A stretch of 64,000 nt of DNA from CADEEN01 sp963840805 (lineage in GTDB: Bacteria; Pseudomonadota; Gammaproteobacteria; Burkholderiales; Burkholderiaceae_C), in assembly GCA_963840805.1 (NCBI GenBank), contig CAWJAJ010000015.1, forward strand, positions 62,001-126,000, read 5' to 3'. This document shows positions 34,193 to 43,287 of this stretch, one piece after another. The notes under the pieces were generated by a model. That model made no database searches, had not been told where the DNA came from, and saw only the letters and a list, made by a program, of their open reading frames with translations. A program made the translations under genes and the position numbers. Position 1 is the stretch's first letter. Each line of letters starts with the position of its first letter.

Positions 34193-36053
34193 TGGACCAC
34201 GGCACCGCCTGGCTCACGACCAGCCTGATCTACCTGGCGGCCGCGGTGATCGCGGTGCCGCTGGCGCGGGCGCTCGGCCTGGGCTCGATCATCGGCTACC
34301 TGGCGCCGGCATCGTCATCGGGCCCTGGGGCCTGGCGCTGGTGACCGATGCGCAGACGATCCTCACGGTGGCCGAGTTCGGCGTCGTGCTGATGCTGTTC
34401 CTGGTCGGCCTCGAACTCGAGCCACGGCGCCTGTGGGCGATGCGGCGGCCGATCTTCGGCTGGGGCTCGGTGCAGGTGATCGCCGAGCGCGCTGCTGATG
34501 ACGGCCGTCGGGCGTGGCCTTCGGCGTGGCCTGGCCGGTCGCGCTGGCGGCGTCGCTGGGCCTGGCGATGTCGTCGACGGCGATCGGCCTGGCGGTGCTC
34601 GCCGAGCGCAACGTGCAAGCCACGCCGGCGGGCCAGGGCGTGCTCGGCGTGATGCTGTTCCAGGACGTGGCGGCGATCCCGATCCTGGCCCTGCTGCCGC
34701 TGCTGCCGGCGGCCGTGCCACAGGCCGGCGAGCCGCGGCGGCAGGCGGCGGCTGGCTGGCCGCGGCCAAGGCGGTGGCGGTGATCGCCGCGCTGCTGCTC
34801 GGCGGGCGGCTGGCCTTGCGCCCGGCGTTGCGCTGGATCGCGCGCAGCCGCACGCCGGAGATCTTCACCGCCGCGTCGCTGCTGCTGGTGGTGGCCACCG
34901 CCGCGCTGATGCAGGCCGTCGGCCTGTCGATGGCGCTCGGCGCCTTCCTCGCCGGCGTGCTGCTGGCCGAGAGCGAATACCGGCGCGAGCTGGAGACCGA
35001 CCTCGAGCCGTTCAAGGGCCTGTTGCTCGGCCTGTTCTTCATCGCCGTGGGCATGAGCATCGACTTCGCCGTGGTGCTGGCGCAGCCCGGCCTGGTGGCG
35101 CTGATCGTGCTCGGCTTCGTGCGCCGTCAAGGCCGTCGGTGCTGGCGGCGATGGCGCGTGCGATGGCGCTGCCGCTGGCCGAGCGGCCGCTGTTCACGAT
35201 CCTGCTGGCGCAGGGCGGCGAGTTCGGCTTCGTCGTCTTCCAGGCCGCGGCCGCAGGCCGGCGTGATCGACGCGACGACGTCATCGCTGCTGGTGGCCGC
35301 GGTGGCGATCTCGATGCTGCTGACGCCGCTGGCGCTGGTGGTCGTCGACCGCTTCGTCGCGCCGCGGCTGGCGGCGCGCGGCGCGCCGAAGCTGGCCGAG
35401 ATCGACCGAGCCGCAGCGCGAGGCGGTGATCATTGCCGGCTTCGGCCGCTATGGCCAGATCGTCGGCCGCCTGCTGCTGGCCAACGGCATCCAGCCGACC
35501 GTGCTCGACCACGACAGCGAGCAGATCGAGGCCGTGCGCCGCTTCGGCTGGCGCGCCTTCTACGGCGATGCGACGCGCCTGGACCTGCTGCGCGTGGCCG
35601 GCGCCGGCCGAGGCCCGCGTGCTGGTGGTGGCGATCGACGACGTCGCGCAGAGCCTGGCGCTGGTCGACCTGGCGCGCGAGCACTTCCCGCAGCTGACGC
35701 TTGTGGCCCGCGCACGCAACGTGCAGCACTGGTACCAACTGAACGAGCGCGGCGTCGCGCACATCGAGCGCGAAACCTTCGACTCGGCGCTGATGAGCGC
35801 GCGCAGCGTGCTCGAGGCGCTGGGCTTCGAGCGCCACCAGGCGCGCAACCTGGCGCTGCGCTTTCGCCGCCACAACCTCGAGCAGTTGCAGGAATCCGCA
35901 CCGCACTTCCGCGACGAGTCGAAGCTGATCGCGATGTCGAAGATCGGCCGTCAGCAGATGGAGCAGTTCATGGCCGACGAACGCGCGCGCAAGGACAGCC
36001 GCAGGCAGGGCAGCGGCTGGGCCGCCGCTGCCGACGACAAGGCCGACGACTGA
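34192..36053 (+). CDS. KefB/KefC-type glutathione-regulated K+/H+ antiporter (about eight frameshifts)
   Basis: An inner-membrane CPA2 antiporter of about 620 residues. Twelve or so helices include EFGVVLMLFLVGLELEPRRL, GLAMSSTAIGLAVLAERN, FQDVAAIPILALLPL and GEFGFVVFQAAA. Then comes a cytoplasmic TrkA-N (RCK) domain with VIIAGFGRYGQIVGRLLLAN and LDHDSEQIEAVRRFGW. A C-terminal extension ends AAAADDKADD. In family members the channel is held shut by glutathione and opened by glutathione adducts, protecting against electrophiles. About eight +1 shifts (34.3-35.6 kb) are each repairable by deleting one base of a run, as in GACCGAG near 35409. Confidence 0.87.
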
Positions 36054-36063
36054 CCGCGGCCCG

Positions 36064-36818
36064 TCAGCGCAGGCCATCCCACAGCAGCTTCGCGCCGGTG
36101 AGGAACATGCCGGTGTAGGCGATGCGGTAGAACCAGCCCGCAGTCGATGCGCCGGGTGGCCCACACGCCGAGCCACACGCCCAGCGGCGCCAGCGGCAGC
36201 AGCACCAGCGAAGTGACGAGGATGCGGCTGTCGAACAGGCCCAAGCCGGCGTAGGGAATCCACTTCGACAGGTTGATGACGCCGAACAACACCGCCATGG
36301 TCGCGGTCAGGCGCACCGGATCGCAGCTGCAGCGGCAGCACGTAGGCACTGATCGGCGGGCTGCCGGCATGGGCCACGAAGCTGGTGAAGCCCGCGGCCA
36401 CGGTGAGCAGGAAGCCGACCGTCCTGGACGGCGGCGGCGCATCGCGATGCGGCGGAAACACCAGGCGCTGGGCCAGGAACAGCAGCGTCAGCGCACCGAC
36501 CACCGCGGCCACCGTCTTGGCCGACAGCAGGCCGAACAGCAGCGTGCCGACCACCGTGCCGAGCAGGCCCGCCGGCACCAGCAGTCGCAGCAGCTCGCGG
36601 TCGCGGTCGCGCCAGAGCTGGCCGATGCCGGTGGCATCCATCACCAGCAGCAGCGGCAGCATGATGGCCGCCGCCTGCGGCACCGGCATCGTCAAGGCCA
36701 GCAGCGGCGTGGCCAGCGAGCCGAAGCCCATCAGGAAGCCGCTCTTGGCCAGCCCCATCAGCAGCACGGCGGGCACCGCGACCGCGTAGAACCAGGGGTC
36801 GGTGATCACATAGGCCAT
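36064..36818 (-). CDS. TauE/SafE-family sulfite/anion exporter-like membrane protein (two frameshifts)
   Basis: About 250 residues with eight helices in two halves, as usual in the family: LMGLAKSGFLMGFGSLATPL and PQAAAIMLPLLLVMDATG in the first half, GFTSFVAHAGSPPISAYVL and FGVINLSKWIPYAGLGLF in the second, ending TGAKLLWDGLR. Extra bases near 36320 and 36140 shift the frame. The substrate is uncertain (sulfite, sulfoacetate or other). ATG 36818 overlaps the nitroreductase stop (TGATG), so the two are coupled. Confidence 0.85.
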
Positions 36819-37393
36819 CAGGCCAGCCGGCAGGCCTCGTCGAACGACAGGCGCGGACTGCGCGCAAACACCTTGCTCGGGTCACCCTCGCCGAGGGTGC
36901 AGATGAAGTTGGTCTTGACCGTCGTGCCAGCCCAGAAAGCGGCATCCATCTTGACCGCGTCGAAGCCGCTCATCGGCCCGCAGTCCAGGCCGAGCGCGCG
37001 TGCGGCGAGGATGAAATAGCCGCCCTGCAGGCTCGAATTGCGAAACGCGGTCTGTTCGATCTTGGCCGGGTGGCCGGCGAACCAGGCCCGAGCATCGGTG
37101 TGCGGAAAGAGTTGCGGCAGCTTCTCGTAGAACGCCATGTCCATGCCGATCACCGCCGTCACCGGCGCCTCCCGCACCTTCTGCACATTGCCGTGCGAGA
37201 CGCAGGCCATCAAACGGGCCTTGCCCTCCTCGCTGCGCACGAACACGAAGCGCGCCGGCGAGCTGTTGGCCGAGGTCGGCCCCCATTTGACGAGATCGTA
37301 GAGTTCGCGCAGCGTGGCGTCGGCGACGGGTGTCGGGCGATAGCCGTTCTGCGAGCGGGCGGCGGTGAAGAGTTGTTCGGTGGTGAACTGCAT
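36818..37393 (-). CDS. Nitroreductase-family protein, RutE/malonic semialdehyde reductase type
   Basis: A 191-residue FMN-dependent nitroreductase-fold enzyme. Motifs: FTAARSQNGYRPTPV, LVKWGPTSANSSPARFVFV (the FMN phosphate and substrate loop), NSSLQGGYFILAARALGLD and GPMSGFDAVKMDAAF, which are typical of the malonic semialdehyde reductase/RutE group. ATG 37393 is chosen; a TTG at 37411 would add six residues. It is the first gene of a two-gene operon with the TauE protein. No other pyrimidine (rut) gene is nearby, so the physiological substrate is open. Confidence 0.88.
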   Translation of the reverse strand: MQFTTEQLFTAARSQNGYRPTPVADATLRELYDLVKWGPTSANSSPARFVFVRSEEGKARLMACVSHGNVQKVREAPVTAVIGMDMAFYEKLPQLFPHTDARAWFAGHPAKIEQTAFRNSSLQGGYFILAARALGLDCGPMSGFDAVKMDAAFWAGTTVKTNFICTLGEGDPSKVFARSPRLSFDEACRLA

Positions 37394-37441
37394 GAGAAGT
37401 GGGTGCGGCAATGCGGCGGGTCAAAGCACAATTGTCGGACC

Positions 37442-37873
37442 ATGTTCGCCCCTTCCCAGCACGATGTGCGCCGCTTCTTCTGCCAGACGCACGGCAAACA
37501 ACGCCGTGGCCTGCCGCTCACGCCGATGGAGACCCTGGCCGCACGGTGGATCGCCGAGCATCCGGAGTACGACACCGCCCTCGCCGATGTGGACGTCGCC
37601 TTGGCGGCGAGCTATGCGGTCGAAGACGGCCGCACGAACCCGTTCCTGCACCTGTCGATGCACCTGACGATCAGCGAACAGGTGGCCATCGACCAGCCGC
37701 GCGGCATCAAGCAGGCGTATGAGTTGCTCGCCGCGCGGCTGGGGTCGGCGCACGAGGCGCAGCACCAGGTGATGGAGTGCCTGGGCGAGATGATCTGGAC
37801 CTCGCAGCGGTCGGGTATGCCGCCGGATGGGCTGGCCTATCTGGATTGCGTGCGGCGGCGGGCGACGCGGTAG
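37442..37873 (+). CDS. DUF1841 family protein
   Basis: A 143-residue cytoplasmic protein with the full DUF1841 pattern: MFAPSQHDVRRFFCQTH, LTPMETLAARWIAEHPEY, NPFLHLSMHLTISEQVAID, QPRGIKQAYELLAARLGS and HEAQHQVMECLGEMIW. The conserved His and Glu residues suggest metal binding, but no function is known. The frame is intact. The gene is divergent from the nitroreductase with a 48-bp spacer and ends 3 bp before a large inverted-repeat element. Confidence 0.88.
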   Translation: MFAPSQHDVRRFFCQTHGKQRRGLPLTPMETLAARWIAEHPEYDTALADVDVALAASYAVEDGRTNPFLHLSMHLTISEQVAIDQPRGIKQAYELLAARLGSAHEAQHQVMECLGEMIWTSQRSGMPPDGLAYLDCVRRRATR

Positions 37874-37876
37874 GTT

Positions 37877-38288
37877 CTTCTCCTGCCGAGTCGGCGCCGG
37901 GAGTGCCCCGGCGGGCAGTCACTTTCTCTTTCGCTGGCTCAAAAGAGAAAGTAACCAAAGAGAAAGAGCCCAATACGAATTTTCGTGTTGGTGTGCGTGA
38001 TGACTCGTCTGTCCGCCGGCACACCCAGGGGATGTCCGGGCTTTCGTGCGATTGCACTGAGCCACACGCGTCCTCTGCTGTGGCCCAAGCGCGGTGCGCC
38101 ACACTGCAATCGCAACTTGAGCCCGTACCGGGTCAGGCCTTGCGGCTACACACGGGCTTCAATCGAGACCGCAAGCGCGAATGAGCACGTGTTCAGGCTC
38201 TCTTTCTTTGGTTACTTTCTTTCTGAGCCAGCAGAAAGAAAGTGACTGCCCGCCGGGGCACTCCCGGCGCCGACTCTCGCAAGAGAAG
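37877..38288. repeat. 412-bp element with long terminal inverted repeats, between two converging genes
   Basis: The arms 37877-37966 and 38202-38288 are reverse complements over about 87 bp with few mismatches (shared blocks GAGTCGGCGCCGGGAGTGCC, CCGGCGGGCAGTCACTTTCT, GTAACCAAAG). Each arm also contains its own hairpin: CTTTCTCTTT...AAAAGAGAAAG in the left arm, CTTTCTTTCT...AGAAAGAAAG in the right. The centre (37967-38201) has lower GC and no gene. The element fills the gap between the DUF1841 stop (37873) and the regulator stop (38294) almost exactly. Confidence 0.8.
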
Positions 38289-38293
38289 AAATG

Positions 38294-38929
38294 TCACTCG
38301 CCAACGAGCCCATTGCGAATCGCATAAACCGTCAACTCGGAATTGTTCGCCAGGCCCAGCTTCTGCAACACACGTGCACGGTAGACGGACACCGTCTTCG
38401 GCGACAGCATCAGCTCCGAAGCGATATCGGACAGCCGCTTGCCCGAGGCGATCATCGTCAGCGTCTGCAACTCGCGGTCCGACAGCGTGTCGTGCGCCTG
38501 CTCCGGCGTCGGCGCGGTCAGGCTTTCGACCAGCATCTGCGCGATCTCGGGCGTGACGTACTTGCGGCCTTGCGCCACCGTGCGCACCGCCTGCACGATG
38601 GCCTGCGGATCGCCGCCCTTGTTGACGTAGCCGTAGGCGCCGCCACGCAACGCGCGGATCGCGTACTGGTCCTCGGGGTACATGCTGACCACCACCACCT
38701 TGACCGGGCTGCCCTCGTCCTTCAGCACGTGCAGCACATCGAGGCCGCTGCGGCCGGGCAGGTTGATGTCGAGCACCAGCACGTCGCAGCGCGTGGTGCG
38801 CATCAGGCTGCGCAACTCGCCATACTCGCCGGCTTCGCCGACGACGCGGATGTCGACCGCCTCGGCGAGCGTCTCGCGGATGCCGCGCCGGATCAGCGCG
38901 TGGTCGTCACACAGGATGACTTCGATCAT
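38294..38929 (-). CDS. LuxR/NarL-type response regulator
   Basis: A 211-residue regulator with an intact frame. The receiver MIEVILCDDHALIRRGIRET has the phospho-Asp in VLVLDINLPGRSG, the Ser/Thr switch in VVVSMYPEDQ and the Lys in YVNKGGDPQ. The C-terminal LuxR helix-turn-helix is LSDRELQTLTMIASGKRLSD and IASELMLSPKTVSVYRARVL. It belongs to the UvrY/NarL group. Its start overlaps the stop of the kinase gene (ATGA), so the pair is coupled. Target genes are not evident. Confidence 0.92.
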   Translation of the reverse strand: MIEVILCDDHALIRRGIRETLAEAVDIRVVGEAGEYGELRSLMRTTRCDVLVLDINLPGRSGLDVLHVLKDEGSPVKVVVVSMYPEDQYAIRALRGGAYGYVNKGGDPQAIVQAVRTVAQGRKYVTPEIAQMLVESLTAPTPEQAHDTLSDRELQTLTMIASGKRLSDIASELMLSPKTVSVYRARVLQKLGLANNSELTVYAIRNGLVGE

Positions 38930-40086
38930 GGGGCGCCCCAGACGGAGGGATCGTGGTCTTCGCGTTCCGAGCCAGTATCGCCGACGGTGCCGTCGGCGCC
39001 GTCGTGCACACCACGCGCACGCACCGGCACCGACAGGATCAGCGTGGTGCCGGCGGGGCCGCTGGACAGGTCGACCCAGCCACCGACCGTGTCGGCGCGC
39101 TCGCGCAGCCCGCGAATGCCGAAGCTACGGGCCTTGGCCAGATCGTCGGCGGTCAGGCCGCGGCCGTTGTCGCTGACCTCGATCGAGAGCACGCCTCCAG
39201 CCAGCGACAAATCGACCGCGGTGCGGGTGGCCTCGGCATGCTTGCTGACGTTGGTCAGGGCCTCCTGCACGGCGCGGTAGGCGACCAGCGGCACGCCGCT
39301 CGGCAGCTCGAGGTGGTCGTGGCTGGTGCGAAACGTGCACTCGATCCCGGTGCGCTTCTCGAAGCGCTGCGTCATCCACTGCAGTGCCGCGACCAGCCCC
39401 TGCTCGAGGATCGCGGGGCGCAGGTTGTGCATCACGCGCTGGCTGGCCTCGATCGCGTGCGCGGCCATGTCGAGCGCCGACTGCGCCTTCTGCTGCACGT
39501 CGGGATCCTGGTTGTGGCGCGCGATCCAGGCCAGGTCGAACTTGAGCGCCGTCAGCGCGCCGCCGACATCGTCGTGGATTTCGCGCGCGATCGCCGCACG
39601 CTCGGCCTCGACGCTGGTTTGCAGGTGCTGTGCCAGCGCCGACAGCTGCTGGCGCGATGCCGCCAGTTCGCGGTCGGCGGCGACGCGGGCGCGCCGTGTC
39701 TCGTTGGCCTCGATGGCATGCTCGAGCGCCGGCGCCAAGCGCATCAGGTTGCTCTTGAGCAGATAGTCGTTGGCGCCTTTGCGCATCGCCTGCACCGCGG
39801 TGTCCTCGCCGATCTCGCCGGAGACGATGATGAACGGCAGCAGGCGCCCGCTCGCCCGCAGGATCTCCAGCGCGGCCAGCCCCGAGAAGCCCGGCAGGTT
39901 GTAGTCCGACAGGATCGCATCCCAATCGTCCTCCAGCGCGGCGCGAAATCCGGCCTCGCTCTCGACGCGCAGCATCTGCACGTCGCAGCCCGCGCGCCGC
40001 AGGTGAGCCACCGTCAACTCATGGTCGACCTCGGAGTCTTCGAGGTGCAGCACGCGCAGGCTGCGCAGGCGCGATGAAGGGGCCAT
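38926..40086 (-). CDS. Sensor histidine kinase with N-terminal receiver domain (HisKA_3 type)
   Basis: A 386-residue soluble kinase. Residues 1-125 form a receiver (LRVLHLEDSEVDHELTVAHL, phospho-Asp in WDAILSDYNLPG, Lys in YLLKSN). A coiled-coil stretch (about 135-175) leads to the NarX-type phosphoacceptor AAIAREIHDDVGGALTALKF, with His-Asp-Asp, and a HATPase domain with VQEALTNVSKHAEATR and VSDNGRGLTADDL, then FGIRGLRERADTVGG. With no membrane segment and an N-terminal receiver it should be fed by another kinase or receive a cytoplasmic cue. The frame is intact. Confidence 0.92.
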   Translation of the reverse strand: MAPSSRLRSLRVLHLEDSEVDHELTVAHLRRAGCDVQMLRVESEAGFRAALEDDWDAILSDYNLPGFSGLAALEILRASGRLLPFIIVSGEIGEDTAVQAMRKGANDYLLKSNLMRLAPALEHAIEANETRRARVAADRELAASRQQLSALAQHLQTSVEAERAAIAREIHDDVGGALTALKFDLAWIARHNQDPDVQQKAQSALDMAAHAIEASQRVMHNLRPAILEQGLVAALQWMTQRFEKRTGIECTFRTSHDHLELPSGVPLVAYRAVQEALTNVSKHAEATRTAVDLSLAGGVLSIEVSDNGRGLTADDLAKARSFGIRGLRERADTVGGWVDLSSGPAGTTLILSVPVRARGVHDGADGTVGDTGSEREDHDPSVWGAP

Positions 40087-40237
40087 CGTGGGGCGGATGA
40101 GCGTCCGGCGCGGCGCCGGGACGGTGCAAAGCGGAAACGGGGTGACTTTATCCCGGCCGCGCGGTCACGGCAGCCGATCGCGATTGCCCGGTTCGTGTCT
40201 TGCCCTGCCGATCGGCCGCAGCGCAACACCCATGAAA

Positions 40238-40261
40238 ACGCCCGGCCGACGGCCGGGCGTC
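40238..40261 (-). terminator. Rho-independent terminator after the small exported protein gene
   Basis: On the minus strand ACGCCCGGCC-GTC-GGCCGGGCGT is a near-perfect 10-bp stem followed by TTTTC. It lies about 20 bp downstream of the stop of the 55-residue gene. On the other strand the stem is followed by CTTCTT, so it may work weakly in both directions. Confidence 0.75.
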
Positions 40262-40279
40262 TTCTTGAGAGAGGGGCGG

Positions 40280-40447
40280 TCAGCCGTTCCGCGCGGCCGC
40301 GCCAGCCTGTTGCACCGACAGCGACCCGGCCTGGACGTCCTGCGTCGCCAGTGCGTCGATACCGCCGAGCAGGCCCAGCGTGACGACGGCGGCGAGCGCC
40401 AGTGCGGTGCTGCGTTCGATCAGGCGTTGCGTCAGGGAAGTGTTCAT
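40280..40447 (-). CDS. Small protein with N-terminal hydrophobic segment, 55 residues
   Basis: MNTSLTQRLIERSTALALAA opens the protein, followed by VVTLGLLGGIDALATQDVQA and an Ala/Gln-rich tail. It has a signal-peptide-like or single-span helix (ALALAAVVTLGLLGGI). ATG 40447 has a GGAG site 7 bp upstream, and a strong terminator follows the stop, so expression is likely even though the family is unknown. It is separated from the two-component genes (which start at 40086) by the terminator, so it is a single-gene unit. Confidence 0.65.
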   Translation of the reverse strand: MNTSLTQRLIERSTALALAAVVTLGLLGGIDALATQDVQAGSLSVQQAGAAARNG

Positions 40448-40589
40448 GGCGTGCTCCGGGGTGGCGGTGGTTGTCGTTCGATGGCCTGAACTCTAGGCAG
40501 CGATCGAGGGCGGCGAAAGCCGCTTGCGACGCAACCCGCGCCACGGGCGACGAACGGCGCCTAGCCGCGACGAGCGGGGCCCCGGGGCG

Positions 40590-43181
40590 CTATTCCTGCG
40601 CCGCCTTGCGCAGCGTTTCCACCACCGGCCGGCGCAGCACCTCGCGCAGCCCCCACCATCCTGCCGCCAGCGCCAGTAGCGCGCCCGCGGCAGCGCCCGC
40701 CAGCGGCACCCACGGCGATGCGGTCCACTGGAACTCGAAGGCAAAACGCGCCAGGGCCCAGCCGACCGCGATGGCCGCCAACGATGCCAGCACGCCGGCC
40801 AACGCGCCGACGCCGAGCAGTTCGGCCCGCTGCACGCGGGCCAGCAGCGTGCGCGAGGCCCCCAGCGCGCGCATCACGGCAAACTCCCTCGCCCGCGCCT
40901 CGCGGGTGGCGCTGACCGCGGCAAACAGCACCACCAGCCCGGCCGCCAGCGTGAAGGCAAACAGGAACTCGACCGCGCTGATGACCTGATCGAGCACGCG
41001 CTGCACCTGGCCGATCTGCGCCGAGACATCGACGTTGGTGATGTTGGGGAAATCGCGCGCCAGCAGGTTGTCGAAGCCTGGCTGGCCCGGCACGGCCTGC
41101 GGCGCGCGAAACGCCGCGATGGTGGTGGCCGGCAGGCCCGGCATCGTGGCGATCGGGAACATCACGAAGAAGTTGACGCGCATCGAGCCCCAGTCGACCT
41201 TGCGCAGGCTGGTGATGCGGCCCTCGCGCAGGCTGCCGGCGATGTCGAAGGCCAGCCGATCGCCGACCTTGACGCCGAGCGTCTTCGCCAGGCCGTCCTC
41301 GACGCTGACGGCATCGGCCTCCTCGGGCGTCCAGCGACCGTCCGAGATGCGGTTGTGCCCGGGCAGCTGCGAGTCGTGGCTGAGGTTGAACTCGCGCTCG
41401 ACCAGCCGCTTGGCGCGGTCGTCGGTGAAGCTGTCGGGCGTGATGGAGCGGCCGTTGATCGAGACCAGGCGGCCGCGGATCATCGGGTACCAGTCGTAGC
41501 GCACGACGCCGGCCGCCGCCAGGGACTGGCGGAAGGCCTCGCCTTGCTCGGGCTGGATGTTGATGACGAAGCGATTCGGCGCATCGGGCGGCGTGGCCGC
41601 GCGCCAGCTGGCAATCAGATCGGTGCGCAACAGCACCAGCAGCACCAGGGCCAGCAGGCCGACCGCCAGCGCCGAGACCTGCAACACGGCGAACGCCGGC
41701 CTGGCGGCGATCTGGCGCGTCGCGAGCACGAGCCAACGCGGCGCCCGCGCCTCCGGCACGGTGCGTTTCAAGGCCATCACCGCGGCCCAGGACAGCAGCG
41801 CGAACAGTGCCGCCGCCGTGGCAAAACCACCGACGGCGATGAGCCCCATCTTCAGGTCGGTCGACACCGCCAGCAGCAACGCGGCAAAGCCGAGCGTGCC
41901 GGCCAGCAGCACGGCCAGCGACGAGGCCTTCAGCGCGCCGACATCGCGACGAATCACGCGCAATGGCGGCACGCTCGCCAGTTGCAGCACGGGCGGCAAG
42001 CCGAAGCCCATCAGCAGCGTCAGCCCGACGCCGATGCCGAACAACGCCGGCCACAGCCCCGGCTGCGGCAGATCGCTGCTCACCAGGCCGGCCAACAGGC
42101 TCACGAAGCCGTGGTGCATGACGAAGCCGCAGAGCACGCCGAGCAGGCTGGCGGCGGCGCCGAGCGCGCCGAACTCCAACGCATAGGCCAGCGCGATGCG
42201 GCGCTGTGACGCGCCCAGCACGCGCAACATCGCGCAATCGTCGAGATGGCGATCGGCGAAATCGCGCGACGCGATCGCCACGGCCACCGCCGCCAGCAGC
42301 GCCGCCAGCAGCGCCACCAGGTTGAGGAACTTGCCGGCGCGGTCGAGCGTCTGGCGCAACTCGGGACGGCCCGATTCCATCGACTCGACGCGCACGCCGC
42401 GCAGTGCTCGCTGCTCGATCTGCGTTTCGGCCCAGCGCACGAAGTCGGCGATGTCGGCATCGCGGCCGATCGGCGATGCCACCGCCAGCCGGTAGTTGAC
42501 GCGGCTGGCCGGCTGCACCAGGCCGGTGGCGGCGAGGTCGGCATGGTTGAGCATCACGCGCGGCGCAAAGCTCATGAAGCCGGCACCACGGTCGGGCTCG
42601 ACGACGATCAGCCGGGCCACGGCCAGCGACGCATCGCCGAGCAGCAGCGCGTCTCCCATCTGCAACTGCAGCGCATCGAGCAGCGACGCATCGACCCACA
42701 CCGTGCCGCGCGCGGGCGCGCCGGCGGCATCGAGCGTGCGGCCCTGCGGGCCATCCTTGAGCTTCAGGCGCCCACGCAACGGGTAGGCATCGCTGACCGC
42801 CTTGACAGCCACCAGCTTCGAGGCCCCGCCACGCATGTCGGGCGCCCGGCCCATGCTCGGGAAGCTCGCCGTGGTGGCCACCGACAGCGCACGGGCGCGC
42901 GCCTCGTCGACGAAGGCCTGCGGCGGCGGCCGGTCGCTGGACACGATCGCATCGCCACCGAGCATCTGCCGCGCGTCGCGCGCCAGGCCGCGGTCGAGCC
43001 GATCGGCAAAGAAGCCCACCGCCGTCAGCGCGGCCACCGCCAGCGTCACCGCCACCAGCAGCAAGCGCAACTCGCCGGCGCGGAAGTCGCGCAGCGCCTG
43101 GCGCCAGGCCATGGCCCCGACCGAGGGGCGTTGCAGAGGCGCGCGAGATGGGATGACGGGCATGGCCGGGGCGGGGGGCAT
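40590..43181 (-). CDS. FtsX-family ABC transporter permease (YbbP-like)
   Basis: An 863-residue membrane protein with an intact frame. The N-terminus AMAWRQALRDFRAGELRLLL leads into the first helix, a large periplasmic domain follows (about 60-280), then helices such as FLNLVALLAALLAAVAVAIA. A second FtsX unit ends with FLFAFTLAAGLVVLFAAVSA, ARAREFAVMRALGASRTLLA and RPVVETLRKAAQE. The family (YbbA/YbbP, LolE-like) works with a LolD-type ATPase in envelope lipid or lipoprotein handling; no ATPase gene is adjacent in this window. ATG 43181 is used, with 43163 and 43112 as alternatives. Confidence 0.88.
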   Translation of the reverse strand: MPPAPAMPVIPSRAPLQRPSVGAMAWRQALRDFRAGELRLLLVAVTLAVAALTAVGFFADRLDRGLARDARQMLGGDAIVSSDRPPPQAFVDEARARALSVATTASFPSMGRAPDMRGGASKLVAVKAVSDAYPLRGRLKLKDGPQGRTLDAAGAPARGTVWVDASLLDALQLQMGDALLLGDASLAVARLIVVEPDRGAGFMSFAPRVMLNHADLAATGLVQPASRVNYRLAVASPIGRDADIADFVRWAETQIEQRALRGVRVESMESGRPELRQTLDRAGKFLNLVALLAALLAAVAVAIASRDFADRHLDDCAMLRVLGASQRRIALAYALEFGALGAAASLLGVLCGFVMHHGFVSLLAGLVSSDLPQPGLWPALFGIGVGLTLLMGFGLPPVLQLASVPPLRVIRRDVGALKASSLAVLLAGTLGFAALLLAVSTDLKMGLIAVGGFATAAALFALLSWAAVMALKRTVPEARAPRWLVLATRQIAARPAFAVLQVSALAVGLLALVLLVLLRTDLIASWRAATPPDAPNRFVINIQPEQGEAFRQSLAAAGVVRYDWYPMIRGRLVSINGRSITPDSFTDDRAKRLVEREFNLSHDSQLPGHNRISDGRWTPEEADAVSVEDGLAKTLGVKVGDRLAFDIAGSLREGRITSLRKVDWGSMRVNFFVMFPIATMPGLPATTIAAFRAPQAVPGQPGFDNLLARDFPNITNVDVSAQIGQVQRVLDQVISAVEFLFAFTLAAGLVVLFAAVSATREARAREFAVMRALGASRTLLARVQRAELLGVGALAGVLASLAAIAVGWALARFAFEFQWTASPWVPLAGAAAGALLALAAGWWGLREVLRRPVVETLRKAAQE

Positions 43182-43287
43182 CGAGGGCCCGACGGTACCC
43201 GATCGCGCCAGGCCCGTGCGCGGGCGGGTGAATGTGGCGTGCAATGGCTTGCAACGCGGGTCTGCCGCCGCTGCGTTCCAATCGCTC

